Shown: positions 1 through 8,472 of the stretch, piece after piece
How the letters are laid out: the number at the start of each line of letters is the position of its first letter
Numbering within the stretch: the stretch's first letter is position 1
From: an uncultured Bacteroidales bacterium
GTDB taxonomy: Bacteria > Bacteroidota > Bacteroidia > Bacteroidales > UBA3824
Length of the DNA: 47,155 nucleotides
Direction: 5' to 3'
NCBI GenBank assembly: GCA_946409405.1
Contig: CAMJWL010000005.1
Location: 1-47,155, forward strand
Position numbers and translations under genes: made by a program
The notes under the pieces: generated by a model
Databases searched by the model: none
What the model was told of the DNA's origin: nothing
Seen by the model: only the letters and a program-made list of their open reading frames with translations

Positions 1-35
1 TACTAAGTAGTATTTGATTTTTTTGCTTCATGATG

Positions 36-80
36 TAAGGGGTTGTCTGGCGTTTTGTCGGGCAATCCCTTATTGTTTTT
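36..80 (+). terminator. Intrinsic terminator of an upstream gene outside the window
   Basis: A 12-bp stem (36-47 pairing with 61-72, two G-U wobbles) closes a 13-nt loop and is followed by a T-rich tract at 73-82. It probably ends a transcript that enters from the left edge and separates it from the rhomboid gene. Positions 1-35 show nothing recognisable. Confidence 0.6.
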
Positions 81-125
81 TTGATGTTTTTTGCTTCTAT
101 CAAAACTTTTCTTCAAAAACTTTTT

Positions 126-133
126 TATATTTG
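126..133 (+). promoter_or_regulatory. -7 box for the rhomboid gene
   Basis: TATATTTG matches the Bacteroidota -7 consensus TAnnTTTG and lies 36 bases before the chosen ATG. No good TTTG is present at the usual -33 distance, so the promoter is only half supported. Confidence 0.45.
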
Positions 134-169
134 CAGTTTACTTTTTTATTGTTTTAATGCCATGTGATT

Positions 170-793
170 ATGAAAAAACACTTGTCGTTTTTAATATTGC
201 CCGTCGTTATGACGGTGATAATTTTTCTCGTCTTCATCGTGGAACGTCTGTTTATGACGAGTTTTGTTGACGCTGGCATATTACCGCGCACCGTGTCGGG
301 GCTCAAAGGCATCTTGTTTGGACCTTTGGTTCACGGCGATTGGAGTCATCTGATTTCCAATTTGTCGGCGTTTCCGGTGTTGCTCGCTATGCTTACGCTC
401 GTATATAGGCGCAATTATGTGATTATCTTTGCGACGTTGTATGTGATGACGGGATTTTTGGTGTGGATATTTGCGCGTCCGGCGTACCATATCGGCGTGA
501 GCGGCGTGATATATGCGTTGGCGTCGTTCCTGTTTTTTGGAGGCATAATGAGTAAGAGGATTGGCGCAATAGCGATTTCGTTGATTATAATCTTTCTGTA
601 CGGCGGAATGGTGTGGGGCATTTTGCCAAGTCAACCTCACGTATCGTGGGAGTCGCACGCCCTTGGCGCAGTGGCAGGATTCGTCTGCGGATTGATTTTC
701 GTCAAAGACCACCCGAAAAGGGAGCCAAAGGACGAGGATTACGATTACAAGATACCGGGATTTTATGACAGGACGAGCACAGGGGAGGTATAA
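170..793 (+). CDS. Rhomboid-family intramembrane serine protease
   Basis: A small integral membrane protein (about 207 aa) made almost entirely of hydrophobic segments. The rhomboid signature is visible: a His/Asn-bearing segment HGDWSHLISN near residues 55-65, the serine motif GVSG with the nucleophile Ser near residue 111, and the partner His in SWESHALG near residue 163. Rhomboids cut transmembrane helices of other proteins inside the bilayer through this Ser-His dyad. The start is taken at ATG 170; a GTG at 164 would add two residues. The tail after about residue 185 is charged and probably cytoplasmic. It stands alone, convergent with the next gene 17 bp away. The substrate cannot be guessed. 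Confidence 0.85.
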   Translation: MKKHLSFLILPVVMTVIIFLVFIVERLFMTSFVDAGILPRTVSGLKGILFGPLVHGDWSHLISNLSAFPVLLAMLTLVYRRNYVIIFATLYVMTGFLVWIFARPAYHIGVSGVIYALASFLFFGGIMSKRIGAIAISLIIIFLYGGMVWGILPSQPHVSWESHALGAVAGFVCGLIFVKDHPKREPKDEDYDYKIPGFYDRTSTGEV

Positions 794-810
794 AACACAA
801 TGAGTTTTCG

Positions 811-2391
811 TTACTCTTTTTCCAACACCTCTATCTTACATTCGTGCTCCTTGTCGTCGTCGTAATTGATGCCAACGAAAAGCAACTTGCCCTTGTAAAA
901 ATCAAATGCGCGAAAATATTCCTTGCTTTTGATTTGTTCAAGAGCCTTTGAGGGCGACTTTTGGTGTTTCAGTTCTACAATCATCGGCGGATATTTGCCG
1001 TCTGGGTGCAACGGCGTGTAAATCATATCCGCGAAACCCTTGCCGGCAGTAGCCTCCTTGGTTACACGGTAATAATTTAGCGCGTCGATAAACGCCAAAT
1101 ATATTGCCGCTGCAAGCGCGTCCTCGTTATTGTAATTGCGGTTGGACGTTACGTGTATATGACTGATATTGAGTATCTTGGCAACCTCGTCGCTGTTCTG
1201 TTGCAGAGTCTGTTGCAAAAGATTTTTCGATGCCTTGATAATTTGGTCGGTAACTTTGTAGTTTTTGTCGTCCTCCAAAGCGTTGAACCATTCCAAACGG
1301 ACTTCCTTGTTGGGAATGCGGCAAGTCTGAGTATTGTAGTCGTAAGCCAAATATCCAAGGTGCGTCAAATATGTAAACGCATCGTCTTTGTTGTTAAAAT
1401 CAGTCATCGTATTCATATAACGACTTACATTAATCTCTACATTTTCGCCCGCAATCATCTTGATAACATCATCCTTCATACCCTCAAAATTGGAACATAG
1501 GCGGTCGCTAATCACCTGATATGAAGACGTTTTGCTCCAATGCCCCTCAAAACGGCGATCTTCGATGCTCATTACCACCGATTCAGGATTATAAATCTCA
1601 AAACCGTTCTGACTGTAACCTTGATACCAGTTTTTACATTCGGAATGGTTGATATTGTATTTCTCGCAAAGCGATGCGACTTCCTCGTCTGTAAAGCCCA
1701 CAAACTCAGTCAATTCCTTTGAATCAATTATTGTATATTCCCTAAAATTATTGAGTTTGCTCTGCACCTTGTCGCGCACAACGGGCAGGATACCCGTGAT
1801 GTAGGCGAGCGAAATGGCATCTTTGAGTGTGTCGCTCTTGAAAAGTCCGTTGAGAAACATCAGATACTCGTCAAAAAGTTTCTTAGAAACATTCATCCTC
1901 ACCAATGAGTCATATTCATCAAGGATAATGACAAAAGTCTCTTCGGTTTCGGCGTAAACATTTAGAATACAATTTGCTATGGTTGCATTATCGGCGAATT
2001 CTATCGACGGAAATTCTTTTTTGAACTCCTTGCGAACCATTTCGGTAAGCAATTTCAATGTTTCATCCTTTTCAGGGGCATTCTGATACTCACTCGCAAC
2101 ATCTATCTTAATGAAATTCAGTTTGTTAAGATATTCTTCATAATTATCAGCCTTGGCAATTTTCAAATCGGCAAACAACTCCCTCGAATCACAACCTTTT
2201 GAATAATAGGCGCACAGCATATTAGATGCGTATGTCTTGCCGAAACGCCTCGGACGCGATACGCATATAAACTTGTTATCTTCGTCGATAAAACGATTTA
2301 ATGCACTGATTAACATTGTTTTATCGACGTAAATTTTTTTATTCAGGAAGCCTTTGAAGCCTTTGTTGTTTGGATTTAAGTAAATGCCCAT
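811..2391 (-). CDS. AAA-ATPase-like protein with C-terminal PD-(D/E)XK nuclease-like domain
   Basis: About 526 aa. The N-terminus (GIYLNPNNKGF, then YVDKT) is the typical opening of the Bacteroidota family annotated as AAA-ATPase-like plus PD-(D/E)XK (DUF1703). A modified Walker A, RPRRFGKT, lies at residues 46-53 and a Walker B, FVIILDEYD, near 154-162. The C-terminus carries FADMIY followed by IVELKHQ, the spaced Asp and Glu-x-Lys of a PD-(D/E)XK fold. The family is multicopy and fast-evolving, and its role is unknown (mobile or conflict-related roles have been suggested). The start at 2391 is preferred over upstream Met codons because it matches the family opening and lies 22 bp from a good -7 box. 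It overlaps no neighbour. Confidence 0.82.
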   Translation of the reverse strand: MGIYLNPNNKGFKGFLNKKIYVDKTMLISALNRFIDEDNKFICVSRPRRFGKTYASNMLCAYYSKGCDSRELFADLKIAKADNYEEYLNKLNFIKIDVASEYQNAPEKDETLKLLTEMVRKEFKKEFPSIEFADNATIANCILNVYAETEETFVIILDEYDSLVRMNVSKKLFDEYLMFLNGLFKSDTLKDAISLAYITGILPVVRDKVQSKLNNFREYTIIDSKELTEFVGFTDEEVASLCEKYNINHSECKNWYQGYSQNGFEIYNPESVVMSIEDRRFEGHWSKTSSYQVISDRLCSNFEGMKDDVIKMIAGENVEINVSRYMNTMTDFNNKDDAFTYLTHLGYLAYDYNTQTCRIPNKEVRLEWFNALEDDKNYKVTDQIIKASKNLLQQTLQQNSDEVAKILNISHIHVTSNRNYNNEDALAAAIYLAFIDALNYYRVTKEATAGKGFADMIYTPLHPDGKYPPMIVELKHQKSPSKALEQIKSKEYFRAFDFYKGKLLFVGINYDDDKEHECKIEVLEKE

Positions 2392-2412
2392 AATGCTGAT
2401 TATTAGTTTTCG

Positions 2413-2444
2413 CAAAGGTAAAAAAAGTTTCCACAAAACTCAAA
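2413..2444 (-). promoter_or_regulatory. Promoter of the AAA-ATPase gene
   Basis: Read on the minus strand: TTTG (2444-2441), a 20-base spacer and TACCTTTG (2420-2413). This is a full match to the Bacteroidota -33/-7 promoter. It is back to back with a plus-strand promoter at 2450-2480. Confidence 0.65.
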
Positions 2445-2449
2445 AATTT

Positions 2450-2480
2450 TTTGTCATCTCAAAAATCCGTCTTAACTTTG
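2450..2480 (+). promoter_or_regulatory. Plus-strand promoter in front of degraded sequence
   Basis: TTTG (2450-2453), a 19-base spacer and TAACTTTG (2473-2480). It fits the Bacteroidota consensus but now leads into about 160 bases with no intact gene and then a pseudogene. It is probably a relic of a lost gene, or it drives the pseudogene transcript. Confidence 0.55.
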
Positions 2481-2639
2481 CGTCGCGAAACCAAAGCGTT
2501 TTTGCGTGAAAATAACATATTGAAAAAGGCGTTTGCGGACGTTTGTTTTTGTTTATTGAAACTACCACTTTCAAAAAACTCATCAAAGACAAATCGAAAA
2601 CAGATGCTGCGGGTTTGGGTTATGCCACCCGCGCCTTAG

Positions 2640-3351
2640 TATGAAGGGGGTATTATATATTCGTCAGACCCTAAGAAACAAAAGGCTGTATGCGCCGCTA
2701 ATATAGTGATTAACTTATTGATTCTCGGCGTGTTTAAGTATTACAACTTTTTCTCCGAGAGTTTGCAGGATTTGCTTAAAGTCTTCGGCGTGGAGACCGA
2801 TTGGGCAACTTTGAACATTATTCTGCCCGTCGGAATCACTTTTTATACATTTCAGGCTCTCAGTTACACGATTGACGTTTATCAAAAGAAAATCGCAGCA
2901 ACTCACGATGTTATAGAATTTTTTGCATACATCAGTTTCTTCCCGCAATTGGTTGCAGGACCTATCGAAAGGGCAACAAATTTACTTCCTCAGTTTCAGA
3001 ATGAGCGGCGTTTCGACTACGCAAAAGCCGTTGATGGTTGCCGTCAGATGTGTTGAAAAAAATTATAAATGTTTAAAAGAAATTGCTGAGTTTTGCAAAA
3101 GCCATAATATAAAATTGGTTTTAGTTACAACACCGTGTTGGCATACGTATTATGACAATTTGGGTCAGGAACAACTTTCAAAAGTGTATGAACTCACACA
3201 AAAAATCACTGATGAATACGGCTATCAATATTTTAATTATCTGAAAGACAACCGTTTTATTGCAGAAGATTTTTATGACAGCAACCATTTGTCTGATGTC
3301 GGCGCAGAAAAGTTTACAAAGATGCTAAGAGATACTTTGAGAACAAAATAA
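2640..3351 (+). pseudogene. Remnant of MBOAT O-acyltransferase joined to the tail of an SGNH/DltD-like partner
   Basis: The frame open from 2640 (GTG at 2706) encodes an MBOAT segment: LGVFKYYNFF, PVGITFYTFQALSYTIDVY, FFPQLVAGPIERATNLLPQF. It then stops at 3054-3056, just after AVDGCRQM, which in intact MBOAT proteins precedes the catalytic His region. In the +1 frame the DNA continues without interruption as the C-terminus of a different protein: LVLVTTPCW, then DFYDSNHLSDVGAEKFTK, a DxxH-type ending typical of SGNH or DUF1574/DltD-like O-acylation partners. The N-terminus of the MBOAT is missing too. The simplest reading is an internal deletion that removed the end of the acyltransferase gene and the start of its partner, leaving both dead. 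The 2481-2639 stretch upstream shows no convincing gene. Confidence 0.75.
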
Positions 3352-3360
3352 AAAACAATA

Positions 3361-3417
3361 CCCGGCAGTTTGATTTCTCAGGGACTGTCGGGACTTAACG
3401 ATCTTCTTTTTTTAATC
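3361..3417 (+). terminator. Terminator after the MBOAT/SGNH remnant
   Basis: A 9-bp stem (3361-3369 with 3384-3392, one G-U pair) is followed by a T-rich run at 3403-3413. It is probably the original terminator of the lost O-acylation operon. Confidence 0.55.
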
Positions 3418-3420
3418 TCC

Positions 3421-3461
3421 ATTAATTTAATGACGGTTAAATTAACCGCCGTTAAATTAAT
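3421..3461 (-). terminator. AT-rich inverted repeat after murA
   Basis: A 16-bp inverted repeat (3421-3436 with 3446-3461; one mismatch and one wobble) with a 9-nt loop starts at the murA stop codon. On the minus strand it is followed within a few bases by A/T-rich DNA. It is likely the transcription end of the uvrD-DUF4290-murA operon. Confidence 0.45.
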
Positions 3462-4768
3462 TACCCTTTCCTTTCTATCACTGCCCCTAACTGCCTGAGC
3501 CTGTTGTCGAAATCCTCGTAGCCACGGTCTATCTGTTCGATGTTGTGGATTGTGGATTTGCCGGGGGCGGAGAGGGCGGCTATGAGGAGTGCAACGCCGG
3601 CACGAATGTCGGGCGAGGTCATTGTGGTGGGTTTCAGGGAGAATTTGTGGTCGAGACCGATGACAGTGGCGCGGTGAGGGTCGCAGAGGATAATCTGTGC
3701 GCCCATATCAATGAGTTTGTCCACGAAGAAGAGGCGGCTCTCAAACATCTTTTGATGAATCAGGACGCTGCCCTTGGCTTGCGTAGCCACAACGAGAAGA
3801 ACGCTCAACAAGTCGGGCGTGATGCCGGGCCACGGAGCGTCGGCGATGGTGAGGATAGAGCCATCAATGTAAGACGCTATCTCATAACGATTTTGCGCAG
3901 GGATGATGATGTCGTCGTTTTCGATGTTGATTTTGATGCCGAGTTTGCGGAACGCCGTGGGGATAAGGCCGAGTTGGTCGATGCGAGCGTTTTGGATGCG
4001 GATTTCTGAACCCGTCATTGCCGCAAGTCCTATAAAACTGCCAATCTCAATCATATCAGGCAGACAACGATGCTCAGTGCCATTGAGTTTGGACACGCCG
4101 TTGATTTTCAAAAGGTTAGAACCAATACCCTGAATGTCTGCGCCCATTGCGACGAGCATCTTGCAGAGTTGACAGATATATGGTTCGCAGGCGGCGTTGA
4201 AGATGGTGGTTTCGCCTTTCGCCAAAACCGCCGCCATTACGATATTGGCAGTACCTGTTACCGAGGCTTCTTCGAGAAGGATGTACGTGCCGCGCAGATT
4301 GTTGCCGAGGATAGTGTAGGAGGATTCGTTGAGGTCGAAGTTGAACTCCGCGCCCAACATTTTCAAGCCGATGAAGTGAGTGTCGAGATGGCGACGGCCT
4401 ATCTTGTCGCCGCCCGGCTTGGGCAGATATGCATAGCCAAAACGCGCAAGCAATGGGCCAACAATCATCACCGAGCCGCGAAGTTTGCTGCTTTTGGCGC
4501 GGAAGGCGTCGGATTTCAGGTAGTCGAAATTGACGGTCTTAGCCTGAAAAGTATAAGTGTTTTTCTCCGGGTGGGTAATCTCCACGCCCAACTCGCCGAG
4601 CAAAGCGATGAGATTGATGATGTCGCTGATTTCGGGAATGTTGGAAATCGTAACCTTTTGGTCGGTGAGCAATGTGGCGCAAATCACCTCCAACGCCTCG
4701 TTTTTCGCGCCCTGCGGTGTCACAGTGCCGTGCAGCCGCTGTCCTCCTATTATCTCGTATGAAGCCAT
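3461..4768 (-). CDS. murA: UDP-N-acetylglucosamine 1-carboxyvinyltransferase
   Basis: The first committed step of peptidoglycan synthesis: transfer of enolpyruvate from PEP to UDP-GlcNAc in the cytoplasm. The length (435 aa) is normal. The substrate Lys-Asn pair is at residues 22-23 (QGAKNEA) and the loop that carries the catalytic residue is PGGDKIGRR. The residue that is Cys115 in E. coli is Asp121 here (codon 4408-4406, GAC). Asp at this place is known from Mycobacterium, Chlamydia and Borrelia MurA, keeps the enzyme active and blocks alkylation by fosfomycin, so intrinsic fosfomycin insensitivity is predicted. The start lies 4 bp after the DUF4290 stop, so the two genes are co-transcribed. 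Confidence 0.95.
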   Translation of the reverse strand: MASYEIIGGQRLHGTVTPQGAKNEALEVICATLLTDQKVTISNIPEISDIINLIALLGELGVEITHPEKNTYTFQAKTVNFDYLKSDAFRAKSSKLRGSVMIVGPLLARFGYAYLPKPGGDKIGRRHLDTHFIGLKMLGAEFNFDLNESSYTILGNNLRGTYILLEEASVTGTANIVMAAVLAKGETTIFNAACEPYICQLCKMLVAMGADIQGIGSNLLKINGVSKLNGTEHRCLPDMIEIGSFIGLAAMTGSEIRIQNARIDQLGLIPTAFRKLGIKINIENDDIIIPAQNRYEIASYIDGSILTIADAPWPGITPDLLSVLLVVATQAKGSVLIHQKMFESRLFFVDKLIDMGAQIILCDPHRATVIGLDHKFSLKPTTMTSPDIRAGVALLIAALSAPGKSTIHNIEQIDRGYEDFDNRLRQLGAVIERKG

Positions 4769-4772
4769 AGTG

Positions 4773-5453
4773 TTATCGGTAATACCTGCGGTTTTGGTTG
4801 CCGTTAGTGTTGTTATTGTTGTTGCGGTTGTTTTGGTTATTGCGGTTGTTGTTGCGGTTGTTGTTTCGGTTGTTTTGGTTGTTGCGGACGTACTTCGCCT
4901 TCATGAAGTCTGCGCTGTCGATGAGTTTTAATCCCTCGTCAGTAACGCTCAACCTGCCTTCCGAAATCTCCTCCAACACATTGAAAATCACCTCGTCCTT
5001 CACGTCTTCCTTGTTCCAAATAAGGTAAGTTTTCTTCATGTGGTTGGTAATTGTCTTGATGAGATTGTCGCGGCGGTCTGGGTCGTCGATGCTAACAGCC
5101 TTTTCTATCAGGTATTCGATGATGCGTCCAAAAGTGGGGAATTTCATGTCGCCAAAATATGCCGGCACGGGCAACGGTTTGGCATTGAGGGTGTCGCGCA
5201 GGGGAACGGGGAAGGGCGAATATTTTGCCAACTTGTAATCCGACATTATCGCCAAATGATCCCAAAGGATGTGCTTGTAGTCGGGATTTTCCTTAATCTG
5301 CGGATTCAGGCAGCCCATCACGGTGATTATTGCGTTGGCAGACTTCCGTTGATCCACTGGGTCTTGGAGGGCAACGGTGTAATCAATCATCAACTTGACG
5401 TTGCGACCGTACTCCGGGAATTGAAGGGTTTCGTTAGACGTGTTGTATTCCAT
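4773..5453 (-). CDS. DUF4290 family protein with Asn/Arg-rich tail
   Basis: About 226 aa starting MEYNTSNETLQFPEYGRNV, the usual opening of DUF4290, a Bacteroidota-specific family of unknown function that is often found next to murA. The start at 5453 is chosen for this reason; 15 further residues are possible upstream. The body is helical and soluble (residues 1-190). The last 35 residues are an Asn/Arg low-complexity tail encoded by a GTT/GCG-like triplet run at about 4776-4890, which would be prone to length change. It lies between uvrD and murA with 13-bp and 4-bp gaps. No enzymatic motif is visible. Confidence 0.85.
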   Translation of the reverse strand: MEYNTSNETLQFPEYGRNVKLMIDYTVALQDPVDQRKSANAIITVMGCLNPQIKENPDYKHILWDHLAIMSDYKLAKYSPFPVPLRDTLNAKPLPVPAYFGDMKFPTFGRIIEYLIEKAVSIDDPDRRDNLIKTITNHMKKTYLIWNKEDVKDEVIFNVLEEISEGRLSVTDEGLKLIDSADFMKAKYVRNNQNNRNNNRNNNRNNQNNRNNNNNTNGNQNRRYYR

Positions 5454-5466
5454 ATCTATAATGTTG

Positions 5467-7764
5467 TTAATTAACAATTTGCATATCTGCAATAGCATAT
5501 TTTTGCATCAGGACTTTGCGTCCGACGTTGATGAAATCGATGGTGAGTTTGGTGTCGTCTTTCATTTTTTCGAAGGCAACTATCCTTCCGCGCCCAAAAC
5601 GGCTGTGCTTGATTTCGGTGCCTTCCTTCAAGTCTGACGGAGAGACCTGAGCCGCCCTGTTGGGACCTGAGCCGGGCACGTACTTCTTGAAATTACCGAA
5701 TTTTGGCACCGGCCTTGCGGCGATATTGCGGTCGTTTTCGGCGAAAGTCTTACGGAAACGTCCGGCATACGGAATGTCACGCGCCGCCTCAAACTGCGAT
5801 TCGCCGCCTGCTCCAAAGTCCAAATATTTTGTGTCGATTTCCTTGATGAAACGGCTCGGCTGCGCGGGGGCAAGTTGTCCGTACTTGAACCTCATCCGCG
5901 CAAAGGAAATCACAAGGCGTTTTTGGGCGCGTGTTACCGCCACATAAAACAGCCTACGCTCCTCCTCCAACTGCACGCTCGACTCGGCGGATTTTTGGGA
6001 CGGGAACAGCCCCTCCTCCACTCCACAGAGAAATACGTTCTTGAACTCCAAGCCCTTGGAAGCGTGGATTGTCATAAGGGAAACCTTGTTGGAATCGTCT
6101 TCGTTTTTCTCGTCGCCGGTCATCAGGGAGACTTCCTCCAAATATTCGGCGAGAGTTGCAGTGTTGCCATCCTTCTGACGGGTCTCCACAAATTGCTTGA
6201 CACCGTTCAAAAGTTCCTGCGCATTCTCCAACCGTCCCTGACCTTCAACGCTTTTGTCAGCCTCCAAATCCTTCAAGACACCGCTCGTATTGGCTATCTG
6301 CAAAGTCGCCTTGTATGCGTCGTTGGAATCGGCAAAAAGTTTCAGTTGATAGACCATCTTCATAAACTGCGCCAAAGCATTGATTGTGCGCGGGCTTATC
6401 GTCGGGTCAAACTCCTGCAACCTCACCACAGTATTCCAAATGCTGAGATTGTTGGCGGTGGCGAGGGCGGTGATTTTGTCCATCGTGGTATCACCGATGC
6501 CGCGTTTGGGATAGTTGACAACGCGCTTGAAAGCCTCGTCGTCGTTGCCGTTCTGTGTGAGTTTCATATAGGCAATCAAATCCTTGATTTCCTTGCGTTC
6601 GTAGAACGAAAGTCCGCCAAAAATTTTGTATGGAATCTGTCGTTTGTGAAGGCTCTCTTCGAGACTTCGCGACTGCGAATGGCTGCGGTAAAGCAATGCA
6701 AAATCAGAATATTTTTCGTCGCCGTCGGCTACGCGGTTGTAAATGTCGGCGGCTATCTTGTAGGATTCGTCGATGTCGGCGGCAGATTCGAGGACGCGGA
6801 TTCGGTCGCCGGTTTCGTTTTCAGAAAAGACCTCCTTTTTGAGTTGTCGGGCGTTCTTGGCAATGACATTGTTGGCGGCGTTGACGATGACCTTGGTGCT
6901 GCGGTAATTCTGTTCCAACTTGAAAATCTTCGCCTCCTTGTAGTCGCGTTGGAAATTGAGGATGTTTTCGATCCTCGCGCCACGGAATGCGTAGATGCTC
7001 TGCGCGTCGTCGCCAACTACAAACAACTTGTGATGCAGCGAGGCGAGCGACTTCACTATATTATATTGTACCGAATTGGTGTCCTGATACTCGTCAACGA
7101 GGATATAGCGGAACTTGTCAGAATATTTTTTGATAAGTTCGGGGTGTTTTAGGAACAACAAGTGCGTCTGCAACAGTAAGTCGTCGAAGTCCATCGCATT
7201 GGAAGTCTGACACTTGCGCATATACGCACGATAAATGTCCACCATCTTGTAACGCTTGGCGTTGCTGTCGTCGGCGTATTGTTCGGTGGATTCGTATTGT
7301 TCGGGCGAAATGAGGTCGTTTTTCGCGCCGCTGATTCGGCTGCACACCGTGCGGAGGTCGTAAATTTTGTCGTCGAGGTTCATATCCTTGATGATTCCCT
7401 TGACAACGTTTTTGGAATCGGTGGCGTCGTATATGGTGAAGTTTTTTTGATAGTCGGTCTTGTCAATCTCCATACGGAGAATTTTCATAAAAATGGAGTG
7501 GAATGTTCCCATCCACAATTGCGCGGCATCTTGTTCTCCAATTTGCTTTGCGATGCGCTCCTTCATCTCCCTTGCAGCCTTGTTGGTGAAGGTGATTGCA
7601 AGGATGTTCCACGGCTTATAACCATTATTGAGGAGGTGCATTATCTTGTACGTGAGCACACGAGTCTTGCCGGAGCCCGCTCCCGCAATCACGAGGGCCG
7701 GTCCGTCGATGTATTCCACCGCTGCGCGCTGCGCGTCGTTAAGTTCGTCTAAATATGATGACAT
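5467..7764 (-). CDS. pcrA: UvrD/PcrA-type superfamily 1 DNA helicase
   Basis: A 3'-to-5' DNA helicase acting in nucleotide excision repair and replication-transcription conflicts. All SF1A motifs are present in order: Q-like LNDAQRAAV, Walker A AGAGSGKTRVL, motif II LVDEYQDTN, QNYRS, MTIHASKGLEFKNVFL, and motif VI FYVAVTRAQKR. The C-terminus (EGTEIKHSRFGRGRIVAFE and following) is the Tudor-like domain that in PcrA binds RNA polymerase. Length about 765 aa, normal. The start at 7764 (MSSYLDELN) is preferred over the TTG/ATG codons 24 bases upstream because helicases of this family begin with this LNxxQ segment. It is the first gene of an operon with DUF4290 and murA. Whether to call it uvrD or pcrA is a naming choice. 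Confidence 0.93.
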   Translation of the reverse strand: MSSYLDELNDAQRAAVEYIDGPALVIAGAGSGKTRVLTYKIMHLLNNGYKPWNILAITFTNKAAREMKERIAKQIGEQDAAQLWMGTFHSIFMKILRMEIDKTDYQKNFTIYDATDSKNVVKGIIKDMNLDDKIYDLRTVCSRISGAKNDLISPEQYESTEQYADDSNAKRYKMVDIYRAYMRKCQTSNAMDFDDLLLQTHLLFLKHPELIKKYSDKFRYILVDEYQDTNSVQYNIVKSLASLHHKLFVVGDDAQSIYAFRGARIENILNFQRDYKEAKIFKLEQNYRSTKVIVNAANNVIAKNARQLKKEVFSENETGDRIRVLESAADIDESYKIAADIYNRVADGDEKYSDFALLYRSHSQSRSLEESLHKRQIPYKIFGGLSFYERKEIKDLIAYMKLTQNGNDDEAFKRVVNYPKRGIGDTTMDKITALATANNLSIWNTVVRLQEFDPTISPRTINALAQFMKMVYQLKLFADSNDAYKATLQIANTSGVLKDLEADKSVEGQGRLENAQELLNGVKQFVETRQKDGNTATLAEYLEEVSLMTGDEKNEDDSNKVSLMTIHASKGLEFKNVFLCGVEEGLFPSQKSAESSVQLEEERRLFYVAVTRAQKRLVISFARMRFKYGQLAPAQPSRFIKEIDTKYLDFGAGGESQFEAARDIPYAGRFRKTFAENDRNIAARPVPKFGNFKKYVPGSGPNRAAQVSPSDLKEGTEIKHSRFGRGRIVAFEKMKDDTKLTIDFINVGRKVLMQKYAIADMQIVN

Positions 7765-7780
7765 ATAAGAAAAAAAAATA

Positions 7781-7829
7781 TTTTCCATTCCGTAGAGACG
7801 CTACGAATTGCGCCTCTACCAATGGAAAA
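7781..7829 (-). terminator. GTAGAGACGC-type palindrome acting as clpP terminator
   Basis: Arms 7781-7801 and 7810-7829 pair over about 20 bp with one bulge and one wobble, around an 8-nt loop. The core GTAGAG-A-CGC / GCG-C-CTCTAC resembles short palindromes that are dispersed in many bacterial genomes. On the minus strand the stem is followed by TATTTTTTTTTC, a strong U-tract, so it would end the tig-clpP transcript just before uvrD. Confidence 0.7.
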
Positions 7830-7839
7830 CAAAAAAAAT

Positions 7840-8445
7840 TTAGAACACGAGTTTTGTGCTGATCTTGTCCACGATGCCGTATTCGAGCGATTCGTTGGCG
7901 TCGAGCCAATGGTCGTTCTCAATGTCGGCGAGAACGGTCTCCACGTCCTTGCCACAGTTTGCGGCGAGGATTTCGGCGGTGATGCGCTTGGTTTTGAGGA
8001 TGTTTTTGGCGTGGATTTCGAGGTTGGACGCCTTGTCTTGGAAGTAGCCGCCAATCAAGGGTTGGTGAATCATCACCTCGCCGTGCTCAAAAATTTCGCG
8101 GCTGCCCTTTTCGCCTGCGGAGAGCAAGAGCGACGCCATCGACGCACACAGACCGATGCAGACAGTCCTGACGGGGCTGCTGATGAGTTTCATAGTGTCG
8201 AGGATTGCCATACCCGAAGTTACAGAGCCACCCGGACTGCTGATGTACATCGTGATAGGCTCGCCCGGCTTTTCCATCTCCAAATAGAGGAGGCGGTTGA
8301 TGACGTATTCTGCCGATTCGTCGCTCACCTCGCCCCAAAGGAAGATGCTGCGCTTTTCGAGAAATTTTTCCGAAAACTTGCCGTTGGCTATCTTGGAAAG
8401 AAGGCTGCCGAATTCCTGTTCGTCGTCCTCGTTGTATTTCTTCAT
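7840..8445 (-). CDS. clpP: ATP-dependent Clp protease proteolytic subunit, second paralogue
   Basis: 201 aa. The serine peptidase core of a Clp machine, assembling as heptameric rings that receive unfolded substrate from an AAA+ partner. The catalytic triad is visible: Ser102 in CASMASLLL, His127 in MIHQPL, and Asp178 in IENDHWL. The oxyanion-loop motif SSPGGSVTSG is at 69-78. It lies 27 bp after another clpP and differs widely from it in sequence, so this is an old paralogue rather than a recent copy. It probably forms mixed or alternative complexes with its neighbour. clpX, which usually follows clpP in this phylum, is not here. Confidence 0.93.
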   Translation of the reverse strand: MKKYNEDDEQEFGSLLSKIANGKFSEKFLEKRSIFLWGEVSDESAEYVINRLLYLEMEKPGEPITMYISSPGGSVTSGMAILDTMKLISSPVRTVCIGLCASMASLLLSAGEKGSREIFEHGEVMIHQPLIGGYFQDKASNLEIHAKNILKTKRITAEILAANCGKDVETVLADIENDHWLDANESLEYGIVDKISTKLVF

Positions 8446-8472
8446 TTCGATAAAGGATTAATTGTTAATACA

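Noticed and set aside
2451-2639. A 62-codon frame with a phrase (RENNILKKAF) reminiscent of IS3-type OrfA
   Set aside because: Only about ten residues match by eye, and the remainder shows no transposase character. Not enough to call an insertion-sequence remnant.
4776-4890. Short tandem DNA repeat in the 3' part of the DUF4290 gene
   Set aside because: It is the coding sequence of the Asn/Arg low-complexity tail, in frame with the gene, and not an independent repeat element.
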